DNA of 14,291 bases from NCBI GenBank assembly GCA_005789975.1, contig SXWC01000117.1, forward strand, positions 1 through 14,291. Reading direction: 5' to 3'. Positions 1-7,681 of the stretch are shown in pieces. The DNA comes from Planctomycetaceae bacterium. Its GTDB lineage: Bacteria; Planctomycetota; Planctomycetia; Pirellulales; UBA1268. How positions within the stretch are numbered: position 1 is the stretch's first letter; every line of letters starts with the position of its first letter. The translations under genes were made by a program, and so were the position numbers. Under the pieces are notes generated by a model that worked only from the letters and a program-made list of their open reading frames with translations, ran no database searches and was not told the DNA's origin.

Positions 1-2468
1 AACTCCGCCGTCTCCGCGATCTCGTCGGCCGTCAGGGCGCCTCTCGGGATCTCGATCATGGTGCCGACGAGATACTTGATCTTCTGTCCGGTCTCCTTCT
101 GCACCTCGGCCGCCACCCGATGGACGATGTCCACCTGGTTGTCGAGCTCCTTCTTGAAGCCGACCAGGGGGATCATGATCTCGGGCTTCACCTTGACGCC
201 GTCCTTCTGGACCTTGGCGGCGGCCTCGAACACGGCCCGCGCCTGCATCTCCGAGATCTCCGGATAGCTGACACCGAGGCGGCAGCCCCGGTGGCCGAGC
301 ATCGGATTGAACTCGTGCAGGGCGTGCACGCGGGCCTTGACCGTCTCGATCGGGAGCTTCAGCTTCTTGGCGAGATCGGCCTGGGCCTTCTCGTCGTGCG
401 GCACGAACTCGTGCAGCGGGGGGTCGAGGAAACGGATCGTGGCCGGACGGCCGTCGAGGGCCCGGAAGATGCCCTCGAAGTCGTCCCGCTGGTAGGGCAG
501 GAGTTTGCCGAGCGCCGCGCGACGGGCCTCCTCGCCCTCGGCGAGGATCATCTCACGCATGGCGTCGATCCGATCACCCTCGAAGAACATGTGCTCGGTC
601 CGCGTCAGGCCGATGCCCGCGGCGCCGAAGGCGATCGCATGGCGGACCTGCTCCGGCGTGTCGGCATTCGTTCGGATGCCGAGCTTCCGGTGCTTGTCGG
701 CGAGTTTCATGATGAAGTCGTAATACTGGAACACCTCGGAGTCGGCAGGCTTCATCGTCTGGGCGATGAGCACCTGCTTCAGTTCGCTGTCGGCGGTCTT
801 GATCGCACCGGTGAACACCTCGCCGGTGCTGCCGTTGATCGAGATCGCGTCGCCCTCCTTGAGGGTCTTGCCGGCGCACTTGAGCGTGCCCGCGGCATAG
901 TCGATCTGAATGGCACCCGCGCCGGCGACGCAGACCTTGCCCATCTGCCTGGCCACGAGGGCCGCATGACTCGACACGCCGCCACGGCTGGTGAGGATGC
1001 CCTCGGCCGCGATCATGCCCCGCAGGTCCTCCGGGCTCGTCTCGACCCGGGCGAGCACCACCTTGACCCCCTTGTGGGCCAATTCCTCGGCCTTGGCGGC
1101 CGAAACCACGAGCTGGCCGGTCGCCGCGCCCGGGCCGGCTGGCAGGCCGGTGGAGAGGAGCCGGCCGCTCTTCCGGGCCGCCTCGTAGTCGTGGCGGTCG
1201 AAGATCGGGGCCAGGAGTTGCGAGAGGGCGTCGGGATCGGCCGACTGGATGGCATGCTCTGCCGTCATGAGCTTCTGCTTGACCATGTCGTGGGCGATCT
1301 TCACGTAGGCCAGCGCCGTCCGCTTTCCGTGCCGCGTCTGCAGCATGTAGAGCTTCTTCTTCTCGACGGTGAACTCGAAGTCCTGGACGTCGCCGAACTT
1401 CTTCTCGAGGGTCTGGCGGACCTTCTCGAGCTGTTTGTAGGTGCCGGCGAACATCGGCTCGTGGGCCATCTCGGCGACCGGCTTCGGCGTCCGCACGCCG
1501 GCCACCACGTCCTCGCCCTGGGCGTTGACGAGATACTCTCCATAGAAGACGTCTTCGCCGGTGGCTGGATCACGGGTGAAGGCCACGCCGGTGGCGCAGT
1601 CGGCGCCCATGTTGCCAAACACCATGCTCTGCACGTTGACGGCGGTGCCCCATTCGTCGGGGATCTTGTACTTGCGGCGATAGAGAATGGCCCGCTCGTT
1701 CATCCAGCTGCCGAACACGGCGCCCACGGCGCCCATCAGCTGTTCGAACGGATCCTGGGGAAAGCCCTTGCCCGTCCGCTGCTTGATCAGGCCGAGATAC
1801 CGCTTGATGAGCTCGCGGAGGTGCTCCTCGCCCATGTCGGTGTCATCGTGGATGCCCAGCTGGTGCTTCAGGCCCTCCATCGTCTCTTCGAACGGGTCGT
1901 GCTCGTTCTCGTGCCGCTTCTGCACGCCCATCACCACGTCGCCGTACATCTGGATGAAGCGGCGATAGGAGTCGTAGGCGAAGCGGGGGTTGCCCGTGGC
2001 CTCGGCCAGGCCCTTCACGGTCTCGTCGGTGAGACCCAGGTTGAGGATCGAGTCCATCATGCCCGGCATGCTGTCGCGGGCGCCGGAGCGAACGCTCACG
2101 AGCAGGGCATTCCTGGGATCGCCGAACTTCCGCCCGGTCTCCTTCTCCATGAGCCTCATGGCGGAGGCGACGTCTTCCTCGAGGCCCTTGGGAAACTTCT
2201 TGTGGTTCTTGTAGTAGTCGATGCAGACCTGGGTGGTGATCGTGAAGCCCGGGGGCACCGGGAGGCCGATCTTCGTCATCTGCGCCAGGTTGGCCCCCTT
2301 GCCGCCGAGCAGGGCCTTCATCGTGCCATCGCCGTCGCACCGCTTCTCGCCGAAGTAGTAGATCATCCGGCCCGACTTGCCCCCGCCGGCTCCCGACTTC
2401 TTCGCAGACTTCTTGGCGGCGGACTTCTTTCCGAGCGAGTTGGCCATGTGCAGGGCGATGCCTTTCAT
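1..2468 (-). CDS. ppdK: Pyruvate, phosphate dikinase (C-terminus beyond left edge)
   Basis: PPDK interconverts pyruvate + ATP + Pi and PEP + AMP + PPi in the cytoplasm, linking glycolysis and gluconeogenesis. About 822 codons are visible. The nucleotide-binding N-terminus has [12 protein letters not shown] and [12 protein letters not shown] (residues about 53-76), followed by the PPDK block around [14 protein letters not shown] and a [10 protein letters not shown] segment. The phosphohistidine domain reads [18 protein letters not shown] with catalytic His about residue 501. The PEP-binding barrel begins with [12 protein letters not shown] and runs to [18 protein letters not shown] at the edge. 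Roughly the last 110 residues, with the catalytic Cys, lie outside. An upstream ATG at 2468 or one at 2447 (MANSLGKK) could be the start; neither has a strong Shine-Dalgarno. A Lys/Ala-rich tail of about 30 residues precedes the usual family N-terminus (MIYYFGEK). The residue two before the catalytic His is Ser rather than the usual Thr. The gene has its own promoter. Identity is very secure. Confidence 0.97.
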   Translation of the reverse strand, partial: MKGIALHMANSLGKKSAAKKSAKKSGAGGGKSGRMIYYFGEKRCDGDGTMKALLGGKGANLAQMTKIGLPVPPGFTITTQVCIDYYKNHKKFPKGLEEDVASAMRLMEKETGRKFGDPRNALLVSVRSGARDSMPGMMDSILNLGLTDETVKGLAEATGNPRFAYDSYRRFIQMYGDVVMGVQKRHENEHDPFEETMEGLKHQLGIHDDTDMGEEHLRELIKRYLGLIKQRTGKGFPQDPFEQLMGAVGAVFGSWMNERAILYRRKYKIPDEWGTAVNVQSMVFGNMGADCATGVAFTRDPATGEDVFYGEYLVNAQGEDVVAGVRTPKPVAEMAHEPMFAGTYKQLEKVRQTLEKKFGDVQDFEFTVEKKKLYMLQTRHGKRTALAYVKIAHDMVKQKLMTAEHAIQSADPDALSQLLAPIFDRHDYEAARKSGRLLSTGLPAGPGAATGQLVVSAAKAEELAHKGVKVVLARVETSPEDLRGMIAAEGILTSRGGVSSHAALVARQMGKVCVAGAGAIQIDYAAGTLKCAGKTLKEGDAISINGSTGEVFTGAIKTADSELKQVLIAQTMKPADSEVFQYYDFIMKLADKHRKLGIRTNADTPEQVRHAIAFGAAGIGLTRTEHMFFEGDRIDAMREMILAEGEEARRAALGKLLPYQRDDFEGIFRALDGRPATIRFLDPPLHEFVPHDEKAQADLAKKLKLPIETVKARVHALHEFNPMLGHRGCRLGVSYPEISEMQARAVFEAAAKVQKDGVKVKPEIMIPLVGFKKELDNQVDIVHRVAAEVQKETGQKIKYLVGTMIEIPRGALTADEIAETAE

Positions 2469-2513
2469 GAGAGGACGGGAAAACCCGGCGGATTTACTCC
2501 GGGAAACCGACCG

Positions 2514-2542
2514 AATCTACGTTCGGCGTCTGGCACCGTCAA
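2514..2542 (-). promoter_or_regulatory. Sigma-70-type promoter of ppdK
   Basis: On the minus strand TTGACG (2542-2537, five of six matches to the -35 consensus) is followed by a 17-nt spacer and TAGATT (2519-2514, four of six to the -10 consensus). The expected transcript start near 2507 leaves a leader of about 40 nt before the ATG at 2468. Optimal spacing in otherwise G+C-rich DNA makes this the best housekeeping promoter in the window. Confidence 0.6.
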
Positions 2543-2554
2543 CGAGCAAGTCCC

Positions 2555-2581
2555 CCGTGGAGCAGGCATGGCTCTCCACGG
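2555..2581 (-). repeat. Inverted repeat upstream of the ppdK promoter
   Basis: CCGTGGAG (2555-2562) and CTCCACGG (2574-2581) form a perfect 8-bp inverted repeat around an 11-nt loop. It lies just upstream of the ppdK -35 hexamer, so it could be an operator or a termination hairpin for readthrough from the serpin. No T-run follows on either strand. A shorter hairpin, CGGGG-GATT-CCCCG, lies nearby at about 2596-2609. Function is a guess. Confidence 0.3.
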
Positions 2582-2731
2582 CTCGGCACGGCGTTCGGGG
2601 GATTCCCCGCACGCGACTCCGCGGCCGACACCGCCTTCCCACACGGGGGGGCGGTCGCCGCATGTCCGCCGGTTTCGACGGTGGCCGGGACAGGCTCGCT
2701 CGAGAAGCCCTCCGCTTTCAATCACGGCATC

Positions 2732-2758
2732 CGGCCGACCGCGCCGCCGCGTCGGCCG
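2732..2758 (-). terminator. Possible terminator hairpin after the serpin gene
   Basis: CGGCCGAC (2732-2739) and GTCGGCCG (2751-2758) make a perfect 8-bp stem with an 11-nt loop, beginning about 34 nt beyond the serpin stop codon (2792-2794) in the direction of transcription. No T-tract follows, so it is at best a non-canonical terminator. The rest of the 323-nt gap between serpin and ppdK (2469-2791) shows no credible gene on either strand. Confidence 0.35.
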
Positions 2759-2791
2759 TCGATCGGCTCGGCCGCGGTGGAGCGGTGCGGT

Positions 2792-4039
2792 TCAGTTCCG
2801 CGGATCGGCCACCACGCCGGCAAAAAGGATCGCGCCGGTGTCGCGTTCCACGACGGCCCAGGCAAACGGCCGGTCAGCCTTCACGACGAACGGCTCCTCG
2901 GGCTCGATCACCATGCTCCGCGTGGCGACCACCACGCCCGTGGCGGCGGCGGCTTCGGTGCCCTCCTCGGACACTTCCACGAAGGCCTCGTGAACCACGT
3001 CCGACACGAAGAGATCTCGGGTGCCATCGATGCCGGAAAGATCGGCCACGCCGGCTTCGAACGCCCGCTTCATGCCGAGCGACTTCAGGGCGTGACTCAA
3101 TCCGAGCGGCTTCCTGGTCGTCCACTTCGGCAGGGCCAGTTCGACCTTTCTCCGCCGCACGTCGCCACCCTGCCCGCCATTCCACTTCGTCCGCCAGTCG
3201 CCGTCGAGTTCGCCGAGCACCGCGTCGAGGCCGTCAACGAGGTCGGGAACCACGATCACCATCGAGAGCCGCCGGCCCTCGTAGGGAACCTCGCAGACCG
3301 TCGCGGCCTCGGCACCCGTGCCGACGCGGCCCGCGACGAGCTCCGCGGAACGGTGCATGAAGGGCACGTCGATCGCCTCGTCCGGCGCGAGCTGGAACGG
3401 CTCAGGCTTCGTGGCCGCCTTCACGAACGGCTCGGCCCACGGGGCCTTCATGTAAATGGCGTTGGTGAGCACGATCCGCGTCAGCGGGGAGACGACCCCG
3501 GCCTTGAGGAGCTCGGGGATCCTGTTCGCGGTGTGGTCGGCCACCCAGGTGTTGATCTCGCCGCGGGCCGCTTCGGGCGCGGACGAAAAGGGAACCTCGC
3601 CCGCCTTCGCGGCAAACCGCTCGTCGAGCGCGGTGGTGAACTCAGGCTCGAGCCGCTTGCCCCGCTCCACCCAGATCCGGTTGGCCACGTCGAGCGTGAT
3701 CGCCTTGCCCTTCGCCTCGTCGAGTGCTGCCCTCAGCACCCCGGCGGCCGTGGCGGTCGCGGAGCGGTCGTCGGGCATCCCGAGCACGCCCGCGATCTCG
3801 GCGGCCGTCTCGCCGCGGGCGGCCTGGTGAGTCATCGCCAGCGCCTCCCACACGCTCGCCGGCGAGAGCACGACGTTGCCCGCTCCCGCCGCCCGCACGA
3901 GATCCCAGGCCAGGTCGCCGATCGCGTCGCCCACGGGTTTGGCGGCGGCCGCCGTGGCGGCCCGAGCCGCCCGGCCGTCGGCCCAGGCGCAGCCCCAGAG
4001 CAGCATGGCCACCGCGGTCAGGATCGGAATTCGTCGCAT
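2792..4039 (-). CDS. Secreted or lipoprotein serpin, predicted inhibitor of Arg-specific serine protease
   Basis: A 415-residue serpin, full length for the family. Residues 1-20 are a signal peptide. It has a weak lipobox-like LLWGC (Cys17) and also an Ala-Trp-Ala signal peptidase I-type site, so anchoring is undecided. Serpin landmarks are NVVLSPASVWEAL (55-67), INTWVADHTANRI (162-174), LTNAIYMKAPWAEPF (191-205), VPFMHR (225-230) and HEAFVEVSEEGTEAAAAT (350-367), ending in RPFAWAVVERDTGAILFAG. The hinge GTEAAAAT has the small residues needed for loop insertion, so it should be inhibitory. Counting from P15 = Gly360 puts P1 at Arg374 and P1' at Ser375, an Arg-Ser bond like that of antithrombin. 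AGGGGTGGAG lies directly before the ATG. The gene starts 48 nt after the DUF4139 stop, so co-transcription is likely. The target protease is unknown. Confidence 0.95.
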   Translation of the reverse strand: MRRIPILTAVAMLLWGCAWADGRAARAATAAAAKPVGDAIGDLAWDLVRAAGAGNVVLSPASVWEALAMTHQAARGETAAEIAGVLGMPDDRSATATAAGVLRAALDEAKGKAITLDVANRIWVERGKRLEPEFTTALDERFAAKAGEVPFSSAPEAARGEINTWVADHTANRIPELLKAGVVSPLTRIVLTNAIYMKAPWAEPFVKAATKPEPFQLAPDEAIDVPFMHRSAELVAGRVGTGAEAATVCEVPYEGRRLSMVIVVPDLVDGLDAVLGELDGDWRTKWNGGQGGDVRRRKVELALPKWTTRKPLGLSHALKSLGMKRAFEAGVADLSGIDGTRDLFVSDVVHEAFVEVSEEGTEAAAATGVVVATRSMVIEPEEPFVVKADRPFAWAVVERDTGAILFAGVVADPRN

Positions 4040-4087
4040 GCTCCACCCCTTTCGCCCGCTGACGGGCCGTGAGTCGGTCGGTTCAGG

Positions 4088-6196
4088 TCACTTGATGTCG
4101 AGGCCCAGAAGGTGGTCGTCGAGCGCCTTCCGCGCTTCCTGTTCCCTCGCGGCCAGCCCGGCGATCTCGCCGCGGAGGGTCTCGATCCGCTTCTCCTGAT
4201 CGGCGAACTTGCGGACGTATTGGGCGAAGAGGTCGCTCGTGCGGTCGAGTGCCTGCATGTTGCCGCGGATCCGGGCCTGCTCCTGGTCGATCGTGGCGAT
4301 CTCCTGTTCACGGATCTGCCGGTCGCGGACGATCTGCTCGATCTCCCGCTTGCGGCGAACCACCTCGGCCAGGGCCTCCCGGACGGCGGGCGACGTCGCC
4401 TTGGCCCGGGAGTAGAAACCGACCATGTTGTCGTCCAGGTTCGTGATCGCGTGCGACTCCTCGACCGGCAGCTCCTCGGCCACCTCGAGCGTGACCGGCT
4501 TGCCCGGTTCGGCCTCGACGGCGAACCGGTAGCGGTCGCGTGTCTTCTCTTCGGGCTTCTCCGGCTTCACGAGCTTCCAGCCTCCGTCCAGCGGATGATC
4601 GACCAGCAGCTTGACCGAGTTCTTGCCCGAGTTCTTCACCTCGAACACCTTCGCGCGCGCCAGCTTCCGTGAGGCGAAGAGCGTGCCCTTCACGAGCCGC
4701 ACGCTGACGATCTCTTCGGGCCGTCCCTCCGAGCGGGCGGCCACCTCGACGTCGAGATCGACGGCGTAGCTCAGCAGCCGCTCGGTACCGGGAGCCATGT
4801 CCTCGATCCGGGCGTCCCCCGAATAGCCCCCCTGCTCGTCATAGATCGTGATCGGACCCTGCATGAGATTGAGGTCGGTGGTGTTCTTGAGCCTGAGCCC
4901 GGAGAGCGGATGTTTGGCGAGCACTCGTTCGTCGTAGATCGCCACCCGCTCGGCCTCGACATCGGCACCCACGATCGGCAGCATGGCCGACCGCTGCCGT
5001 TCGAGCGTGACCGGCTCCGCGATCTCGTAACGGAAGAGTTCCCCGAGGTCGCTGCCCGAAGCGGCCGCCTGCATCGATGCCGCGCCGGCAAACCCGTCGC
5101 CCATCCCACCCCGTAGCTCGTCGTTGGCCGCCATCCCCATCGGGGCTGCATCGGCCTCGAAGCGGGCCGCACCGGCGGTCTTCGCCTTTTCCAGGGCCCT
5201 GCCCCGGCCGTTCGCCCGCCCCTCGCGATTGCGGCCCGCCTGGGCGAGCTGCTCCCCGGCATCGGCCATGCTCTGCCCGTAGACCTGCGGCCGCAGCGAC
5301 GCGTAGAGCTCCGGCTCCACGAGCGGCCGCGGCGCGTAGAGCGGCTGGTAGAGGTCCATCACGAAGGAGATCGGCCGGCCGCTGACCAGTGACATCCGCA
5401 CGTCCTTCCAATCGCTGTCGGTCGTGTTCTCCACGATGGCCCAGCCCTGGAGGCGGGCCTTCGTCGCCGCGGCGTCGCCGAGCACGAGCCGGTAGCTCGT
5501 CTTCCACACCGGTGATTCCCGCACGTAGCCGACCAAGACCTTCCGCGGGCCCTGGCCACGAAACGCGATATCGACCCCCTTCTTCTCGTTGTCACTCGCC
5601 AGCGCGAGCACCGCCAGCGCCTTCTCGAGTTCACCCTGCAGCCGCGGATCGGCGAGCTTCACCCGCGTGACCGAATCGAGCGCGAGCGTCCGCAGGCCCT
5701 CGCCGGTGAGCAGGGTGAGAAACTGCTTCTCCACGGCCTGGTCCTTGCCGATCTCGACCCGCCGCTTCTCGACGCCCACGATCGTGCCGGCCACGGGCGC
5801 GGCGGCGTCGAGCTCCACCCTCTGGCCCCGGAGCCGTCCGAGGAGGTCGCCGAGCGACGGGTTGTCGGTGAGGTTCACCGCGAACGTACCCAGCGTCTTG
5901 GTGACGGGGTCGCGGGAGGCATAGGTGACCGTCGCGCTGCCGCCGTCACGATCGAGCACCACCATGCTCTTGAGCAGGTCGTTCACGTCGTCGGCCGCGA
6001 ACTGCATCTCGACGGTCGCGTCATCGGTCACCTGACCGGCGTGTTGGAAGTAGCCCACGCCCGAGGTGAAGAGCATCACCTTCTCGAGCGGCAGCGGAGC
6101 CTCGGCGGCCGGGCTTGTCGGGCCTGTCATGGCGACGCCGGTCATGGCCACGACGAGGCCGCGGACACAGTACTCCCTGACCGTGGTCCACCTCAT
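4088..6196 (-). CDS. Secreted DUF4139 domain protein with C-terminal coiled coil
   Basis: A 702-residue protein of unknown biochemical function. Residues about 1-32 look like a signal peptide ending near Ala-Glu-Ala, so it should act outside the cytoplasm. Residues 34-300 form a beta-rich N-terminal region (LEKVMLFTSGVGYF; VWKTSYRLVLG at 230-240). Residues about 308-382 are a Gly/Ala/Met-rich insert. The DUF4139 core is clear at about 385-590: LFRYEIAEPVTLERQRSAMLPIV, LSGLRLKNTTDLNLMQGPITIYD, GDARIEDMAPGTERLLSYAVDLD. Residues about 600-695 are highly charged heptad-like coiled coil. I place the start at 6196 because codons turn strongly G+C-ending there and the signal peptide begins at once. 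An in-frame ATG at 6313 has a much better Shine-Dalgarno (AGGAG, 7 nt away) but would add 39 atypical residues before the signal peptide. It probably heads the serpin transcription unit. Confidence 0.88.
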   Translation of the reverse strand: MRWTTVREYCVRGLVVAMTGVAMTGPTSPAAEAPLPLEKVMLFTSGVGYFQHAGQVTDDATVEMQFAADDVNDLLKSMVVLDRDGGSATVTYASRDPVTKTLGTFAVNLTDNPSLGDLLGRLRGQRVELDAAAPVAGTIVGVEKRRVEIGKDQAVEKQFLTLLTGEGLRTLALDSVTRVKLADPRLQGELEKALAVLALASDNEKKGVDIAFRGQGPRKVLVGYVRESPVWKTSYRLVLGDAAATKARLQGWAIVENTTDSDWKDVRMSLVSGRPISFVMDLYQPLYAPRPLVEPELYASLRPQVYGQSMADAGEQLAQAGRNREGRANGRGRALEKAKTAGAARFEADAAPMGMAANDELRGGMGDGFAGAASMQAAASGSDLGELFRYEIAEPVTLERQRSAMLPIVGADVEAERVAIYDERVLAKHPLSGLRLKNTTDLNLMQGPITIYDEQGGYSGDARIEDMAPGTERLLSYAVDLDVEVAARSEGRPEEIVSVRLVKGTLFASRKLARAKVFEVKNSGKNSVKLLVDHPLDGGWKLVKPEKPEEKTRDRYRFAVEAEPGKPVTLEVAEELPVEESHAITNLDDNMVGFYSRAKATSPAVREALAEVVRRKREIEQIVRDRQIREQEIATIDQEQARIRGNMQALDRTSDLFAQYVRKFADQEKRIETLRGEIAGLAAREQEARKALDDHLLGLDIK

Positions 6197-6213
6197 CGAC
6201 CGGTGGAAACGCC
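6195..6213 (+). repeat. Copy A of a 19-nt motif shared with the fumC leader
   Basis: ATCGACCGGTGGAAACGCC matches ATCGACCGGCGGAAACGCC at 13900-13918 at 18 of 19 positions on the same strand. Here it overlaps the preferred start codon of the DUF4139 gene, which lies on the opposite strand. The single difference turns a C-G pair of a small GAAA-capped stem into a wobble pair if the plus strand is transcribed. No role can be assigned. Confidence 0.4.
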
Positions 6214-6320
6214 AGGGGGTTCCACGGCCGATTTTCCGCGCGTCCTGCCCGGGCAGACTTGTGCCACAGCCCGCCGGAGTCGGGCATGAAATGAAGGGAC
6301 GGAAAACGGACATGGTGATG

Positions 6321-6325
6321 CTCCT
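6321..6325 (-). promoter_or_regulatory. Strong Shine-Dalgarno before the alternative DUF4139 start
   Basis: The minus strand reads AGGAG seven nucleotides before an ATG at 6313-6311 that is in frame with the DUF4139 protein. It competes with the start at 6196, which has no clear ribosome binding site. Codons between the two starts have clearly lower third-position G+C (about 25 of 38) than the gene body. Confidence 0.4.
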
Positions 6326-6371
6326 GGCGAATCGGCGGCACGCGACGGAAAATCGCCGCGTCTGCAAGCAT

Positions 6372-6399
6372 GAGACGCTCCAACGACCAGGAAGGTTCC
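6372..6399 (-). promoter_or_regulatory. ECF sigma factor-like promoter for the DUF4139-serpin unit
   Basis: On the minus strand GGAACC (6399-6394) is followed by exactly 16 nt and then CGTCTC (6377-6372). This matches the general ECF pattern GGAAC-N16/17-CGTC. The predicted transcript start near 6365 falls inside the 280-nt gap between mutY and the DUF4139 gene, about 50 nt before the ATG at 6313 and about 170 nt before the one at 6196. No ECF sigma factor gene lies in the window. The match is by eye. Confidence 0.45.
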
Positions 6400-6476
6400 C
6401 ATGGCGAACGGCCCGGGGCAAACCGCCGCCGCCCGCCCGGCATGCCGCGGGGTGCCCGCTCCCCGGCGTCCCGGCC

Positions 6477-7616
6477 TCAACGCCGCGGCCCGGCCACCAG
6501 CCGTGCGATCCGGCGGCCCGGCGCCGTCATCGCCAGCCCGGCAAGCGACGCAATTTTCACCCAGCGCTGCCGGGGGGCGGCCCTCGACGGCCTGCGGGGA
6601 TTGCGTTCGACCACGGCGCAGTCGATCCGGTGATGCGTGACGGTGTAGGCGACGCGTCCGACCACGCTGTCGCCTCTCCGCCCGGCGGATTCCCGCGGAA
6701 AATCCCAGAGTCCCTCCCACCATTCCCCCGGCCCGCGTCGCTCCACGAGCACCAGGTCGCCGTGACGCGCCACGACCGCCGTCTCGCGAATCCGCTGCGT
6801 CGCCCGCGGGGCGGCCATCGCGGGGATCCGGGCGACGCGGCCCGTCTGCTTCGCCGCACAGCATGCCGCCACGGGGCAGCGCTGGCAGAGCGGCCGGTCG
6901 GGCGTGCAGACCATCGCCCCGAGGTCCATCAGCGCCTGATTGAACGCGCCCGCCCGCTTCCGGGGCACGAGCGTCGCGGCCAGCGCCCAGATCGGCTCGT
7001 CGCCGGCCCCGCCGACCGGCTCGGCGTGGCCCGCGAGCCGGGCGATCACGCGGCGCGAGTTGGCCTCGACGATCGGCGCGGGAATATCCATCGCGATCGA
7101 GGCGATCGCGGCGGCGGTGTAGCGGCCGATGCCGGGCAGCCCCATCAAGGCGGCGACGTTCCGGGGAAACTCCCCGCCATGATCGGCGACGATTTTCCGC
7201 GCCGCCGCATGCAGCTGCCGGGCGCGGCGGTAGTAGCCGAGGCCCTCCCACTGCTTGAGCACCGCCTGCTCCCGCGCGGCGGCGAGGGCCCCCACGGTCG
7301 GGAACCTCGCCATGAACCGGACGAAAAATCCCTTCACGCGGTCCACCTGCGTCTGCTGAAGCATGATCTCGCTCACCCAGACGGGATACGGATCTGTGCC
7401 CCCGCGCCAGGGAAGGTCCCGCCTGGCCAGCGCATACCAGGCCAGCAGGCGACGCCTCACCGCGGCCGGGTCGGCGATCGTGGCGGCCCCCCCGGTCGCG
7501 GCCCCCCCGGTCGCGGCCCCCCCGGTCGCGGGCACCCCCCTCGCGGCCGAAACAGGGCGGCCCGCGGTCCTCCGCGTCGTCCGCTTCCCCGCCACTCGCA
7601 CGCTCGCCTCTTGCAT
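6477..7616 (-). CDS. mutY: Adenine DNA glycosylase MutY
   Basis: MutY removes adenine mispaired with 8-oxoguanine, preventing G:C to T:A mutations. The 379-residue product has catalytic Glu83 in VWVSEIMLQQTQV, the helix-hairpin-helix LPGIGRYTA (160-168), an iron-sulphur ligand set Cys237-X6-Cys244-X2-Cys247-X5-Cys253, and a NUDIX-like C-terminal domain from about residue 275 (VVARHGDLVLVERR, GEWWEGLWDFPRES) with the VTHH segment near 326-329. The position of the usual catalytic Asp (E. coli LDGNVKRV) reads VEANSRRV, so it is Glu184. The start at 7616 has AGGA 9 nt upstream; an ATG at 7700 would overlap the divergent gene. Residues 1-50 are an extra basic and Ala/Gly/Thr-rich tail, including three ATGGA-type repeats. 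A GTG at codon 53 would give a protein with a normal MutY N-terminus. Confidence 0.95.
   Translation of the reverse strand: MQEASVRVAGKRTTRRTAGRPVSAARGVPATGGAATGGAATGGAATIADPAAVRRRLLAWYALARRDLPWRGGTDPYPVWVSEIMLQQTQVDRVKGFFVRFMARFPTVGALAAAREQAVLKQWEGLGYYRRARQLHAAARKIVADHGGEFPRNVAALMGLPGIGRYTAAAIASIAMDIPAPIVEANSRRVIARLAGHAEPVGGAGDEPIWALAATLVPRKRAGAFNQALMDLGAMVCTPDRPLCQRCPVAACCAAKQTGRVARIPAMAAPRATQRIRETAVVARHGDLVLVERRGPGEWWEGLWDFPRESAGRRGDSVVGRVAYTVTHHRIDCAVVERNPRRPSRAAPRQRWVKIASLAGLAMTAPGRRIARLVAGPRR
7486..7545 (-). repeat. 15-bp tandem repeat with homopolymer runs inside mutY
   Basis: Three perfect copies of GCCCCCCCGGTCGCG (plus strand) occupy 7486-7500, 7501-7515 and 7516-7530. A degenerate fourth copy occupies 7531-7545. 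Each perfect unit contains a C7 run (G7 in the mutY mRNA). The unit is five codons, so unit gain or loss keeps frame, while slippage within a C7 run would break it. It encodes the Ala-Thr-Gly-Gly-Ala repeats of the MutY N-terminal tail. Confidence 0.9.
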
Positions 7617-7645
7617 TCCGCGTTTTCCTGCGTTCCAACTTCGGC

Positions 7646-7651
7646 AGTGTA
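7646..7651 (-). promoter_or_regulatory. Candidate -10 element of mutY
   Basis: TACACT (minus strand 7651-7646) lies about 30 nt before the mutY ATG in the 65-nt divergent intergenic region, matching the -10 consensus at four of six positions. No convincing -35 is present at proper spacing. The same TACACTG string occurs before fumC (13851-13857), which gives slight support. I see no clear promoter for the divergent TPR gene. Confidence 0.25.
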
Positions 7652-7681
7652 TCGACCCCCGCAAACAACCTCTCCAGACGC

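Noticed and set aside
120..2993. 957-codon plus-strand open frame opposite ppdK
   Set aside because: It is the antisense shadow of a strongly G+C3-biased gene. The product is His/Leu/Gly-rich with no recognisable domain, while the minus strand encodes clear PPDK motifs throughout.
2681..4072. 463-codon plus-strand open frame opposite the serpin
   Set aside because: The minus strand shows complete serpin landmarks in order; the plus frame has Arg/His/Gly-rich shadow composition.
7486..7545. CRISPR or VNTR locus
   Set aside because: The units are contiguous 15-mers with no spacers and lie in coding sequence, so this is a simple coding tandem repeat.
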